Of a DNA stretch of 64,000 nucleotides, positions 12,853 through 22,399 are shown in pieces (positions within the stretch are counted from its first letter, which is position 1; the number at the start of each line of letters is the position of its first letter). Source of the stretch: Candidatus Competibacter sp. GTDB lineage: Bacteria; Pseudomonadota; Gammaproteobacteria; Competibacterales; Competibacteraceae. The position numbers were made by a program, and so were the translations under genes. A model generated the notes under the pieces. That model saw only the letters and a list, made by a program, of their open reading frames with translations, was not told the origin of the DNA and ran no database searches. The DNA is taken from contig JARSSH010000044.1 of assembly GCA_029624815.1 (NCBI GenBank), forward strand, positions 1-64,000, given 5' to 3'.

Positions 12853-14534
12853 GCGATTACTTTCCCGAGAATCCGCTGATCGTGCAGAGCGATCAGACCG
12901 TGCTGCTGGAAGTGCACTCGCCCCGCGCCGAAGCGGCTCGCGACGCCATCGCGCCCTTTGCCGAACTGATCAAGAGTCCGGAACACGTCCATACCTACCG
13001 GATCACCCCGCTGAGCATTTGGAATGCCCGGGCGACGGGGTTGAGCACCGAAGCAATGGTCGCCACCTTGCGCGAGTACGCCAAGTATTCGGTGCCCGAG
13101 GGTGTGGCTCAGGAGATCGAGGCGCTGGGCCGGCGCTACGGGCTGGCGGTGATCGAACGCGACGAAGCGGGACTAGGACTGGTATTGCGGGTCGCCGACC
13201 CGCCGCTGGCGGAATTGCTGGCCCGCGACCGCAAGGTGGCGCCGCTGCTGGGCGAGCGGCTGGCGGAGCGGGTGTTCCGCGTCCGTTTGGGGGTGCGCGG
13301 CCTGCTCAAACAGGCGCTGGTCGCCATCGGCTATCCGGCCGACGACCTGGCCGGTTACAACGAAGGGCAGGAATTGCCGCTGCGGCTGCGCGAACGGAGC
13401 GGCGGCGGCGAGCCGTTCACGGTTCGCGACTACCAGCGGGCGGCGGCGGCGGCTTTTCATCAGGACGGGCGGACGCAGGGTGGCAGCGGGGTCATTGTGC
13501 TGCCCTGCGGCGCCGGCAAGACCATCGTGGGCATGGCGGTGATGGCGCTGATTCAGGAAAACACCCTGATTTTGACCACCAGCCAGACTTCGATGGAACA
13601 GTGGCGGCGGGAGTTGCTGGACAAGACCGATCTGCCGGCGGATGCGGTCGCCGAGTACAGCAGCCAGCGCAAGAACACCGGGCCGGTGACACTGGCGACC
13701 TATCAGATGCTGACCTACCGGCCGAGTCAGGATGCCGAATTCGTCCATTTCGGTCTGTTCCACGCCCGGTCCTGGGGGCTGATCATCTACGACGAGGTGC
13801 ATCTGCTGCCGGCGCCGGTGTTTCGTATTACCGCCGAGCTGCAATCGCGCCGCCGATTGGGGCTGACCGCGACCCTGATTCGCGAGGATGGTCTGGAAAA
13901 GGACGTGTTCGCGCTAATCGGTCCCAAGCGCTACGACGTGCCGTGGCGCGAACTGGAAGGGCAGGGCTGGATCGCCGCCGCCGATTGCACCGAGATCCGC
14001 ATCGCCCAGACGCCGGAGCGGGATATGGAATACGCGCTGGCGCCGCGTCGCAATCAGTTCCGCATCGCGGCGGAGAATCCCCGCAAGCGGGCGGTGGTGG
14101 TGGACTTGCTGAAACAGGAAGCCGGGCACCGGATTTTGGTGATCGGCGAGTACATCGACCAGTTGCAGGATTTGGCGGCGGACACGGGTTTTCCACTGCT
14201 GACCGGCAAAACTCCGCAGTTGGAGCGGGAACGGTTGTATCAGGGTTTCCGCGAGCGGACGGTGCCGGGGTTGGTGCTGTCGCGGGTGGGCAATTTCGCG
14301 GTGGACCTGCCGGACGCGGATGTGCTGGTGCAGGTATCCGGCAGGTACGGTTCGCGTCAGGAAGAGGCGCAGCGCTTGGGGCGGGTGCTGCGGCCGAAGA
14401 AGGACGGCCGGCGGGCGCGGTTCTATACCCTGGTCAGCCTGCGCACCTGCGAGGAGGATTTTGCCCGCCACCGGCAACTGTTTCTGACCGAACAGGGCTA
14501 CAGCTATCGGATCGAGACCTGGGGGAAGGGCTGA
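12849..14534 (+). CDS. XPB/Rad25-type DNA helicase
   Basis: A 561-residue superfamily 2 helicase of the XPB type, predicted to unwind or translocate on DNA in repair. Residues 1-185 form the N-terminal domain. Walker A is PCGAGKT (219-225), motif II is DEVH (315-318) and motif III is LTAT. The diagnostic XPB RED motif is present at 345-347, and motif VI QRLGRVLRPK lies near the C terminus. No fused nuclease or iron-sulphur cluster is seen. The ATG at 12849 overlaps the stop of the partner gene. XPB is well known in eukaryotes, archaea and actinobacteria but is patchy in proteobacteria. Confidence 0.93.
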   Translation: MSDYFPENPLIVQSDQTVLLEVHSPRAEAARDAIAPFAELIKSPEHVHTYRITPLSIWNARATGLSTEAMVATLREYAKYSVPEGVAQEIEALGRRYGLAVIERDEAGLGLVLRVADPPLAELLARDRKVAPLLGERLAERVFRVRLGVRGLLKQALVAIGYPADDLAGYNEGQELPLRLRERSGGGEPFTVRDYQRAAAAAFHQDGRTQGGSGVIVLPCGAGKTIVGMAVMALIQENTLILTTSQTSMEQWRRELLDKTDLPADAVAEYSSQRKNTGPVTLATYQMLTYRPSQDAEFVHFGLFHARSWGLIIYDEVHLLPAPVFRITAELQSRRRLGLTATLIREDGLEKDVFALIGPKRYDVPWRELEGQGWIAAADCTEIRIAQTPERDMEYALAPRRNQFRIAAENPRKRAVVVDLLKQEAGHRILVIGEYIDQLQDLAADTGFPLLTGKTPQLERERLYQGFRERTVPGLVLSRVGNFAVDLPDADVLVQVSGRYGSRQEEAQRLGRVLRPKKDGRRARFYTLVSLRTCEEDFARHRQLFLTEQGYSYRIETWGKG

Positions 14535-14707
14535 GACGCCGTACAACACGCTCTCTCGATAGAGGCGAGAAGAGCATGGGATGAACGATGCCATGCAGGA
14601 TATTGGTGCGTGCGGCGCTGAAGTTCACGACGGCGGTCTTGGACCGTTTCCCGAAACCGCCACCGGTCGATGGCGGTTTCGCGCACCACCAACGCAGTCC
14701 GACTCAT

Positions 14708-14740
14708 GCAAAAAGGCCCCGTTCGACGGGGCCTTTTTGC
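14708..14740. terminator. bidirectional rho-independent terminator
   Basis: GGCCCCGT-TCG-ACGGGGCC forms an 8-bp GC-rich stem flanked by A5 on the left and T5 on the right. It can therefore stop transcription from both sides, namely the XPB gene on the plus strand and the transporter operon on the minus strand. Confidence 0.88.
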
Positions 14741-14768
14741 GTTGCGGGACGATGCGGCGGAAAGGGCG

Positions 14769-16106
14769 TCAGGCAACCTGCTCCAACGTCGGTTGCGGCT
14801 CGGCTTGCAACATCTCGATCCGCCGCGCCAGTTCTGCCTCGACCTTGGCCTGCACCATCTGCCGGAACAGATCCTTCAGCACCAGCGTCACCGCCGCGAT
14901 CGCCAGCAGGATGCCGGCCACGCCGAACGACAGGTTGAAGTCGCCAGTCGCGGCTTTCATCATTTCGGACGCACGCCCCAGCACGAAGCCGCCGACGCCC
15001 CAGGCCGTGAACAACAGGCCGTAGTTGGTGCCAAAATTCTTCATGCCCCACAGATCCTTGGTGATGGCCGGGAACAGCGCCAGATTGGTGCCGTAGTTGA
15101 AGCCGATCAACGTGGCCACCACCAGCAGCAGCGCGGCGCTGGGATGCTCGGCGCCCACCACTGGAACCGCGACGAACATCAGCACGGCTTGGAATCCCAG
15201 CATCAGCGACAGGGTCAGGGTGCGGCCGATGCGATCGGACAGAACGCCGGCGATGATGCGGCCGGCCGCGTTGCCCACCGCCAGAATGACCACCGCCAGG
15301 AACGCCAGTTCGCCCATGCTTTGCTTGGCCATGCCCGCCACGCTGCCGATGACCATCAGGCCGGCGCCGGCGCCGATGAAGTAGACGATCCACATGATGT
15401 AGAAGTTGGCGGATTTCAGAATCTGCCCGGGAGTGCAATCCTGGGATTGGACCGGCGCGGCGGTCTTGACGGCCGGATTCTTGGCGCCAGAGCCGCCGAA
15501 CAAATAGCCGGCGGGCGGATTGCTCAACAGCAGGGAAAAGAGGCTGACGATGATGGCGAATCCGACGCCAAGGATCATCATGGTCGATTGCAAGCCGCCG
15601 GTCTTCATCAGGTAGGTGGCCAGCGGGGCGATATACACCGACGCCAATCCGAATCCGGATACCACGATGCCGGCGATCAATCCGGTCTTGGCCGGCGGAA
15701 ACCATTTCAGAGCCGGAGGCGTGGCCGAGGAATAGCCAAATCCGAATCCCGTACCGGCCATGATTCCAAATCCCAGCACCCACAGCCAGTAATTGGTGGT
15801 CAGGGACAGTAGAATGAATCCGGCTCCCACCAGCAGGCCGCCGATCATGGCGGTAAAACGCGGTCCCACGCGATCTTGAAATTTGCCCGCCAGAATCATC
15901 GAAAAAGCAAAGGCCAGACAACAAACCGCATAGGGGTCGTTAATCGATGCTAAATCCCATTGGAATGCATTGGATCCTCCCTGCTTGATCGATTCGCCGA
16001 TGGCTCCCTTAAAAATACTCCAGGTATACAGAACCCCGAGGGCCAGATTGATGCCGGTTCCCGCCAATACCACGGACCAACCTTTTTGCTTGAGCGACAT
16101 TGCCAT
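14769..16106 (-). CDS. OFA-family MFS transporter (oxalate/formate antiporter family)
   Basis: A 445-residue major facilitator with about 12 membrane helices. The beginning (GTGINLALGVLYTWSIF) and the loop GTGFGFGYSSATPPALKWF are typical of the OFA family, which moves oxalate, formate or other small monocarboxylates. The C terminus is hydrophilic and Glu-rich. It lies 12 bases downstream of the orphan HisKA gene and should be read from the sigma-54 promoter at about 16691-16706. The substrate cannot be deduced; the Cache-type kinase upstream suggests a small organic acid. Confidence 0.9.
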   Translation of the reverse strand: MAMSLKQKGWSVVLAGTGINLALGVLYTWSIFKGAIGESIKQGGSNAFQWDLASINDPYAVCCLAFAFSMILAGKFQDRVGPRFTAMIGGLLVGAGFILLSLTTNYWLWVLGFGIMAGTGFGFGYSSATPPALKWFPPAKTGLIAGIVVSGFGLASVYIAPLATYLMKTGGLQSTMMILGVGFAIIVSLFSLLLSNPPAGYLFGGSGAKNPAVKTAAPVQSQDCTPGQILKSANFYIMWIVYFIGAGAGLMVIGSVAGMAKQSMGELAFLAVVILAVGNAAGRIIAGVLSDRIGRTLTLSLMLGFQAVLMFVAVPVVGAEHPSAALLLVVATLIGFNYGTNLALFPAITKDLWGMKNFGTNYGLLFTAWGVGGFVLGRASEMMKAATGDFNLSFGVAGILLAIAAVTLVLKDLFRQMVQAKVEAELARRIEMLQAEPQPTLEQVA

Positions 16107-16118
16107 GATTCGACCTCG

Positions 16119-16649
16119 TTAGATGCTTGTCTCGACTTGGGTGGTTGGATTGGGTGCGCCGCGCGCATCGCGGCCCGGCTTGACTGGAGTCGGCGCCAGG
16201 GCCTTGGATTCTTCTCTCTCAAACAGCCCGTCCATGGTTCGGGTAAGGCGCACCGTCTTTTCTTGAATGATTTGGAGAAAACGCCGCCGGATGTCGGGAT
16301 CGTCGGCAAGCCCGCCGAGTAGCAGCTCGGCCAGCGAGCGAATGCTGCTCAGCGGCCCGCATATCTCCCGATGCAGAATGGCGATCGCTTCGCGTTCGAA
16401 TTGCGAGGGAAACGGCGACCCGTCACCGGGCACGGGAGTCCGTTGCCCGTTGGCGGCGGGAAGGGTGGATGCCACGACGTTCGAACGGAAGCGATGCCCG
16501 CTCAATTCCTGGTATCTGGCGCAGCCCTCATAGCGCGAGCTGCAATGTCGGACGATGATTTCCACTTGATAGGGCGAAATATAACCAGCCCCCACATCGC
16601 AGGGGTTCAAGCCTTGCCCGTAGAAAGGGCAGACCCGCTGGCTGTTCAT
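16119..16649 (-). CDS. orphan HisKA-like protein with four-cysteine N terminus
   Basis: A 176-residue soluble protein. The N terminus has Cys7, Cys17, Cys36 and Cys43 in a compact CPFYGQGLNPCDVG ... GCARYQEL segment, which could bind a metal or act as a redox site. Residues about 85-150 resemble a HisKA dimerisation hairpin with AILHREICGPL, where His93 sits at the usual phospho-acceptor place. No HATPase domain follows, so it cannot autophosphorylate by itself. It may be a phosphotransfer or adaptor partner of the kinase at 18380-20335, or a decayed kinase. AGGAGT lies nine bases before the ATG. First gene of the transporter operon. Confidence 0.65.
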   Translation of the reverse strand: MNSQRVCPFYGQGLNPCDVGAGYISPYQVEIIVRHCSSRYEGCARYQELSGHRFRSNVVASTLPAANGQRTPVPGDGSPFPSQFEREAIAILHREICGPLSSIRSLAELLLGGLADDPDIRRRFLQIIQEKTVRLTRTMDGLFEREESKALAPTPVKPGRDARGAPNPTTQVETSI

Positions 16650-16690
16650 ATTCGCTTGACTCCTTATTCGTTAGCGTGCGTCCAAAGGAA

Positions 16691-16706
16691 AGCAAGCCGT
16701 GTGCCA
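16691..16706 (-). promoter_or_regulatory. sigma-54 promoter (-24/-12)
   Basis: On the minus strand the sequence reads TGGCACACGGCTTGCT. This is TGGCAC, five bases, TTGC, an exact match to the sigma-54 consensus. Transcription would begin near 16680, about 30 bases before the orphan HisKA gene. The sigma-54 activator gene ends 310 bases upstream on the same strand. A partial dyad, AAGCGCCATT-N7-AATGGCTT at 16864-16888, is a possible activator site. Otherwise 16707-17015 holds no gene I can support. Confidence 0.85.
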
Positions 16707-17015
16707 GCGGTTTTCGCCGGGCCGCCACAAACAATAAGTATCGATTTATGAAGCGCTTGGCGAATGGGGGGACGGCGGTAGGGAAGGGCGGGTTTTGCAG
16801 GCGTGCGAACCGGTCGTCGCCATGCGAGTGATCGGGCGCTTAAATTTCGTGGACGTTTTCGAGAAGCGCCATTGTTTCTTAATGGCTTGGCGGTGTGCGT
16901 GCGGGGGTTGGGGAGTTTTCGCGATCTTGCCCGGGACGGTTTGCCGAAACGCCAAAACCGGCTGGATCGCTCGGTCATTCGGCCGCGTTGCTTCGATATT
17001 CCGGTGTTTTTTTAT

Positions 17016-18383
17016 TCAGCGCAGACCGTATTTTTTGATCTTGCGGTAGATGGTGGCGACGTTCATACCGGCGTGCCGGGCGACGTCCTCGATGCTGCCG
17101 GCGGCGGCCTGAAGCAACTGGTTCAGATACTCGGTTTCGAAGACCGCCAGCGCTGCGGCGTAATCCAGTGCGCCGATGTCCCGAACCGATCCGGCGCCGC
17201 GGTCCGGCAGTTCGATGAGCTGGGCGAGCACTTCCGGCCCGATCCAGTCGCCGCCGTCGATGGCCATGGCGGCCTGCACCACGTTGCTGAGTTGGCGGAC
17301 GTTGCCCGGCCAGTCGTAATGCATCAGGATTTCCATTGCCGCGCGGGTGAAGCCCTTGACCTGGGTGTTGAAGCGCCGGTTTTGTTCCTGGACAAAATGA
17401 GCCGCCAGTAGGGGAATGTCGGAACGTCGTTGCCGCAGCGGCGGCAGGCGCAGGTGGACCACGTTGAGGCGGTAGTACAGATCCTCGCGGAATAAGCCCT
17501 CGCGCACCGCGGTCTGCAAATCCAGATTGGTGGCGGACAGCACCCGCACGTCCACCTGGATGGGGGTGGTGTCGCCCACGCGGTAGAATTCCTGCTCCTG
17601 CAAAAAACGCAGCAGGGTCTTCTGCACGTTCAGCGGCAGCGTGCCCACTTCGTCGAGAAACAGGGTGCCGCCGTCGGCGGTTTCGATCAGGCCCTTGTGA
17701 TCGCGGTCGGCCCCGGTGAAGGCCCCCTTGCGATGGCCGAACAGCTCGCTTTCCAGCAGCGCCTCGGGGATGGCTCCGCAGTTGATGGGAACGAACTTGC
17801 CGTCCCTGCGCCGGGAGTGCTGGCGAATGGCGTGGGCGATCAGTTCCTTGCCGGTGCCCGATTCCCCGCTGATTAGCACCGGGATATCGCGCGCGGCCAC
17901 CTTCCGCGCCGTTTCCAGCACGCTCAGCAACTGGGGTGCGTTGCCCACGATGAAACCCTGCCGGGTGGCCAGCTCCTCCTTAAGCTCGCGGTTTTCCTGG
18001 ATCAGCTCCTGTTGGCGCAGGGCGTTGCGCACCCGCGACAGCAGCTCTTCGGGTTCGAACGGCTTGGTCAGAATATCGTAGGCGCCCTGGCGCAGGGCCT
18101 GGATCGACAGATCCACCGTGGCATGCGCCGTGATCATGATCACCGGCAGGGCCGGATCCCGGGCCTTGACCTGTTGCAGTACCCCCAGGCCGTCCAGGTC
18201 GGCCATGCGGATATCGGTGATCACCAGGTCGTAGCGGCCCGGCGCGAATGCCGCCATCGCCTCCGGCGAGCGGGTGTGGGCCGAGACCGCGTAATTCTGG
18301 TCCGCCAGAATGATCTCGACCATCCGGCACATGGCCGCGTCGTCATCCACCACCAGGATGCGCTTGCGGTCGTGGGCGGTCAT
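17016..18383 (-). CDS. sigma-54-dependent response regulator (NtrC family)
   Basis: A 455-residue NtrC-type activator. A receiver domain (1-120) has the phosphorylated Asp57 in DLVITDIRM. The AAA+ domain has Walker A GESGTGKE (173-180), the sigma-54 contact GAFTGA (220-225) and Walker B GTLFLDEVG. The C-terminal Fis-type helix-turn-helix is VARHAGMNVATIYRKI. I took the ATG at 18383 because it overlaps the kinase stop as ATGA and begins the receiver fold directly. The likely target is the sigma-54 promoter just downstream. Confidence 0.95.
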   Translation of the reverse strand: MTAHDRKRILVVDDDAAMCRMVEIILADQNYAVSAHTRSPEAMAAFAPGRYDLVITDIRMADLDGLGVLQQVKARDPALPVIMITAHATVDLSIQALRQGAYDILTKPFEPEELLSRVRNALRQQELIQENRELKEELATRQGFIVGNAPQLLSVLETARKVAARDIPVLISGESGTGKELIAHAIRQHSRRRDGKFVPINCGAIPEALLESELFGHRKGAFTGADRDHKGLIETADGGTLFLDEVGTLPLNVQKTLLRFLQEQEFYRVGDTTPIQVDVRVLSATNLDLQTAVREGLFREDLYYRLNVVHLRLPPLRQRRSDIPLLAAHFVQEQNRRFNTQVKGFTRAAMEILMHYDWPGNVRQLSNVVQAAMAIDGGDWIGPEVLAQLIELPDRGAGSVRDIGALDYAAALAVFETEYLNQLLQAAAGSIEDVARHAGMNVATIYRKIKKYGLR

Positions 18384-20335
18384 GCCGGCTCCCGCCTGAT
18401 GGGCAGGCGAACGGTGACGCCGGTGCCTTGACCCGGCGCGCTGGCGATGTCGATCCGGCCGCCGTGCTGGTCCACGATGGTTTTGGCGATCGCCAGCCCC
18501 AGGCCGGTGCCCCGGGTCTTGGTGGTGAAGAACGGCTCGAAGATTTTCTCCAGATTGTCCGGCGCGATGCCACAACCCGAGTCCTGAAAGGTCAGTTGCA
18601 GCCAGCCGTCCTCGCCCATCCCGGTGCCGACCGTCAACCGGCCGCCCTCGGGCATGGCGGCTCCGGCGTTGAGCATCAGGTTCATGGCGACCTGGCGGAT
18701 CTGATCGCCGTCCACCTGGATGCGCGGCAAGTCGGGATCGAAGGCGGTGACGATGTCGGCGGCGTGCATGTCGGTATGGTGGGCGGCGAAATCCACGATC
18801 CGGTCAAGCAGGGCGTTGAGGTCGGTTTCTTCCAGCGCCGGTTTCGGCACCCGGGCATAGCTCAGCAGATCCTGCACGATATGTTTGCAGCGCTTGCTCT
18901 CGCGCCGGATCTCCTGAACGTATTTAAGAGCGGGATCCTGGGGATCCAGCTTGCTTTCCAGGTGGGCGGCATAGCCCAGAATGACGCCCAGGGGATTGTT
19001 GATCTCGTGCGCGACTTCCGCCGACAGCACCCCGAGGGACGCCATCTTGTTGCGCTGGGCGAGATTGGCTTCCAGGGCCTTGTTCTGGCGCAGCGCGTCG
19101 GTCATCCGGTTGAAGTCGGCGGCCAGTTCGCCCAGCTCGTCGTTGCTCGTGACCGGTAGCCGGGTATCCAGCCGGCCCTGGCGGACCTGCCGCACGCCCG
19201 CCATGAGACGCTGGATCGGGTCGGTCAGGAGTTTGGAGACCCACAAGACCAGAAGCACCGCCAGCACGCCCGCGACCAGGGTCAGGAAGCCCATGCTGGA
19301 TAGAATGCGTTTTTCGATCGCGGTGGCCGGCTGGTAAAACTCGTCCTCGTAGGCGCCGACCGCGACGATCCAATCCCATGGAGCAAAATATCGATAGCGC
19401 ACGATTTTCATGCGCGGGGCCGGGTCGTTTTCGTTCCGCCAGGGATAGCGGATCCAGCCGTTCTGGCGCGCGCACATTTCCTGGATGAAGTAATGGCCGT
19501 TCCGATCCCGCGCGTCGTAGATGTTGCGGCCCTGCTGGAAGGGGTGCATTTTCAGTTCGCCACGGCGAGTCATGGCGTAAATATAACCGGTGGAGCCGAC
19601 CGGTTTGCTCAGGATATTGCGCTGGAGCTCCCGCAGCGCTTGCCGCTCGAAGTCCACGTCTTCGTAGGTTTCGTCCAGATAGCCGCCGGCGGCGATGATC
19701 CAGTCCCAGGCGGGAAAATACAGATAGGCCACCACCTTGTTCCGGGGGCGGCGCTCTCCCAGGATCTCGTTGCGCCAGGGATAGACGATGTAAAGAACCT
19801 CGCCCGGCTTGGCGGCGACCGCCGTTTCGCAGATCTCCTGGATAAAGTGGCGGCCGGTGTCGTCTTGCGCGCCGTAGACGTTTTGGCCTTCCTGGGCGAT
19901 ATGGATCGTCAGTTCGCCCTTCGAGGTCATGGCGTAGAGATAGCCGGTTTCGCCCACGCTAATGTTCTTGAAGGCTTTCCGTGCTTCCTGTTGAGCCGCT
20001 TCCAGGGAATGCTGGCCGTTCGCGTACTGTTCGTGCTGGACCGCCACCAGGTTGTAGGCGAATCGCGCCAGGGTGGCCAGATCCCGATAGACGACCCGAC
20101 GCTTGTCTTCCTTATAGACCTCGAACTGCTGGTGGTGGGCGTTGAGCAAATCCAGGGTGAACTGAGAGAGGTGTTCGAGATCGGCTCGGACGGCCTGGGT
20201 GATGCCTTCGCGGGCTTGCTGCATGGCCACGTAGCCGACGACGGCGCCCACGCCCAGCACCGGCAGCACCACCAGTGGTAGCACCGCCGCCAGCAGTTTG
20301 CCGCGAATCTTCAGATCGCGCGGGAAGTGCGGCAT
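18380..20335 (-). CDS. Cache-domain sensor histidine kinase
   Basis: A 651-residue kinase with an N-terminal membrane helix (about 12-35) and two repeated periplasmic single-Cache modules. Each repeat has GY(L/I)YAMT ... G(R/H)YFIQE or HFIQE, at about 130-200 and 260-330. A second membrane helix at about 355-378, a HAMP domain, HisKA (EVAHEINNPLG with His443) and an HATPase domain ([24 protein letters not shown]) follow. Cache modules usually bind small organic acids or amino acids outside the cytoplasmic membrane. It overlaps the regulator gene, so the two form a pair. The ATG at 20335 gives a normal membrane anchor; upstream in-frame sequence to 20563 is not convincing as protein. Confidence 0.92.
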   Translation of the reverse strand: MPHFPRDLKIRGKLLAAVLPLVVLPVLGVGAVVGYVAMQQAREGITQAVRADLEHLSQFTLDLLNAHHQQFEVYKEDKRRVVYRDLATLARFAYNLVAVQHEQYANGQHSLEAAQQEARKAFKNISVGETGYLYAMTSKGELTIHIAQEGQNVYGAQDDTGRHFIQEICETAVAAKPGEVLYIVYPWRNEILGERRPRNKVVAYLYFPAWDWIIAAGGYLDETYEDVDFERQALRELQRNILSKPVGSTGYIYAMTRRGELKMHPFQQGRNIYDARDRNGHYFIQEMCARQNGWIRYPWRNENDPAPRMKIVRYRYFAPWDWIVAVGAYEDEFYQPATAIEKRILSSMGFLTLVAGVLAVLLVLWVSKLLTDPIQRLMAGVRQVRQGRLDTRLPVTSNDELGELAADFNRMTDALRQNKALEANLAQRNKMASLGVLSAEVAHEINNPLGVILGYAAHLESKLDPQDPALKYVQEIRRESKRCKHIVQDLLSYARVPKPALEETDLNALLDRIVDFAAHHTDMHAADIVTAFDPDLPRIQVDGDQIRQVAMNLMLNAGAAMPEGGRLTVGTGMGEDGWLQLTFQDSGCGIAPDNLEKIFEPFFTTKTRGTGLGLAIAKTIVDQHGGRIDIASAPGQGTGVTVRLPIRREPA

Positions 20336-20600
20336 GTCGATCTCCAACTTGCCGGCGGCGGGCCGGCGCGGAGGGAAAAAGGCCGTGGGCAAATGGCCAT
20401 GTGGTCGGTCGAGTAATGTGCTGGCGGGAGTCTGTCGGAATGTGGCGGTCGATTGTACCGAAGGCCAAGCGGCCGTCCGCAAACGTGCATCGTTCAATTG
20501 TAGTCGTGGTTTGTCCGAGCCGTCCGCCGCTTGCCTGGACCGGTTCGGCCGGAGGAAAATCATTGTTCGGGCATGCCGCGCCAGGTTGGGAGAAGTGTAA

Positions 20601-21518
20601 GTGAATTCCGGACGTTATTCCTTTCATACGCTCGATGTGTTTACCCGCCGGCGCTTCGGCGGCAATCCGCTGGCGGTGCTGCCCGATGCGCGCGGCCTGT
20701 CCGCGAAAAGGATGCAGGCCATCGCCCGTGAGTTCAATCTATCGGAAACGGTGTTCGTGCTGCCGCCCGACCAGCCGGATCGTCATGCGTGTCGCCTGCG
20801 GATCTTTACCCCGCTGGCGGAACTGCCCTTCGCCGGACATCCCACCGTCGGAGCCGCTTGGCTGCTGGCCGCCATCGGTCGCATTCCGCTGAGCGATGGC
20901 GTGGCTTCGGTCTGGTTCGAGGAAGGCGTGGGGCCGGTAAGGGTTCGGGTGGAGGCCGAACAGGGCCGGCCGGCCTTCGTGCGTCTGACCGCCGCGCAAG
21001 CGCCGGCGCGGGGACCGGAGCCGCCAGGGCCAGCGTTCCTGGCCGAGATCCTCTCGCTGGCGCCGGAAGAAATTCGTCAGGACGACTGGATGCCGGAAAG
21101 CTGGTCCTGCGGCGTGCCGTTTGTGTGCGTGCCGCTGCGGGATCGCGAGGCGCTGCGGCGGGCGCGACCGCGATTGGATCGCTGGGAGTCGGTACTGGCG
21201 GGATTCTGGGCGCCGCAGGTGTACCTCTTCGCTCGCGACCGGACCGATCCGGCCAGCCTACACGCCCGCATGTTCGCCCCCGCCCTCGGAGTGGCCGAAG
21301 ATCCGGCGACCGGCGCGGCGGCGGTGGCGCTGGCCGGTTATCTGGCCAGCCGCTCGGAGCATCGGGAGGGAACGCTGGGCTGGACCGTTTTCCAGGGCGA
21401 GGACATGGACCGGCCCAGCGAACTGCGGGTGGAAGCGGAGCTGGCGGCGGGCCGGGTTGCTGCCGCGCATGTCGGCGGCGCGGCCGTATCGGTGAGCGAA
21501 GGGTGGCTTGTGGATTGA
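20601..21518 (+). CDS. PhzF-family isomerase
   Basis: A 305-residue member of the PhzF / diaminopimelate-epimerase-like fold. The family motif [14 protein letters not shown] starts the protein, FNLSETVF carries the catalytic Glu49, and [11 protein letters not shown] and [12 protein letters not shown] are conserved. The start is GTG with AGGAGAAG-like sequence (GGGAGAAG) just upstream. No phenazine genes are nearby, so it is one of the common stand-alone PhzF proteins of unknown substrate. Confidence 0.92.
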   Translation: MNSGRYSFHTLDVFTRRRFGGNPLAVLPDARGLSAKRMQAIAREFNLSETVFVLPPDQPDRHACRLRIFTPLAELPFAGHPTVGAAWLLAAIGRIPLSDGVASVWFEEGVGPVRVRVEAEQGRPAFVRLTAAQAPARGPEPPGPAFLAEILSLAPEEIRQDDWMPESWSCGVPFVCVPLRDREALRRARPRLDRWESVLAGFWAPQVYLFARDRTDPASLHARMFAPALGVAEDPATGAAAVALAGYLASRSEHREGTLGWTVFQGEDMDRPSELRVEAELAAGRVAAAHVGGAAVSVSEGWLVD

Positions 21519-21588
21519 ATGATGCCTGTCGCCCGCGCCCCGGCCCGCCAATCCGGGGTTGACGGGACGATTGCGATTAGACCGAGGG

Positions 21589-22186
<598 letters not shown>

Positions 22187-22326
22187 GACATGCTGAATTC
22201 TCCTCAGTGATCCATCGCCAGGCGAACCGAGAGCCTGTACGGGAACTCTCGTTCCCTGATTGCAAAGGGCTTGGAGCGAAAGTGGTTTTTCACCTGACTT
22301 GAGGCTCCGAGGCCGTACGAAAAGAT

Positions 22327-22384
22327 GGATCGAACCGCGCCCCCGAGGGGATTGTCGGGGGTCATGTGGGGCGCGGCCCGATCC
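22327..22384. terminator. long stem-loop downstream of pckG
   Basis: GGATCG-aa-CCGCGCCCC at 22327-22343 pairs with GGGGCGCGG-cc-CGATCC at 22368-22384 (15 of 17 pairs), with a smaller hairpin inside. It starts 16 bases after the pckG stop on the minus strand. There is no T-run, so it is either a structured mRNA end or a weak terminator. Bases 22187-22326 hold nothing recognisable. Confidence 0.55.
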
Positions 22385-22399
22385 AAAGCTGGAAAGCGC

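Noticed and set aside
16664-16978. A 104-codon minus-strand frame before the orphan HisKA gene
   Set aside because: Arg/Pro-rich, overlaps the sigma-54 promoter and shows no protein pattern.
20336-20563. N-terminal extension of the Cache kinase
   Set aside because: The extra 76 residues are Arg/Pro-rich without structure, while the ATG at 20335 gives a proper membrane anchor.
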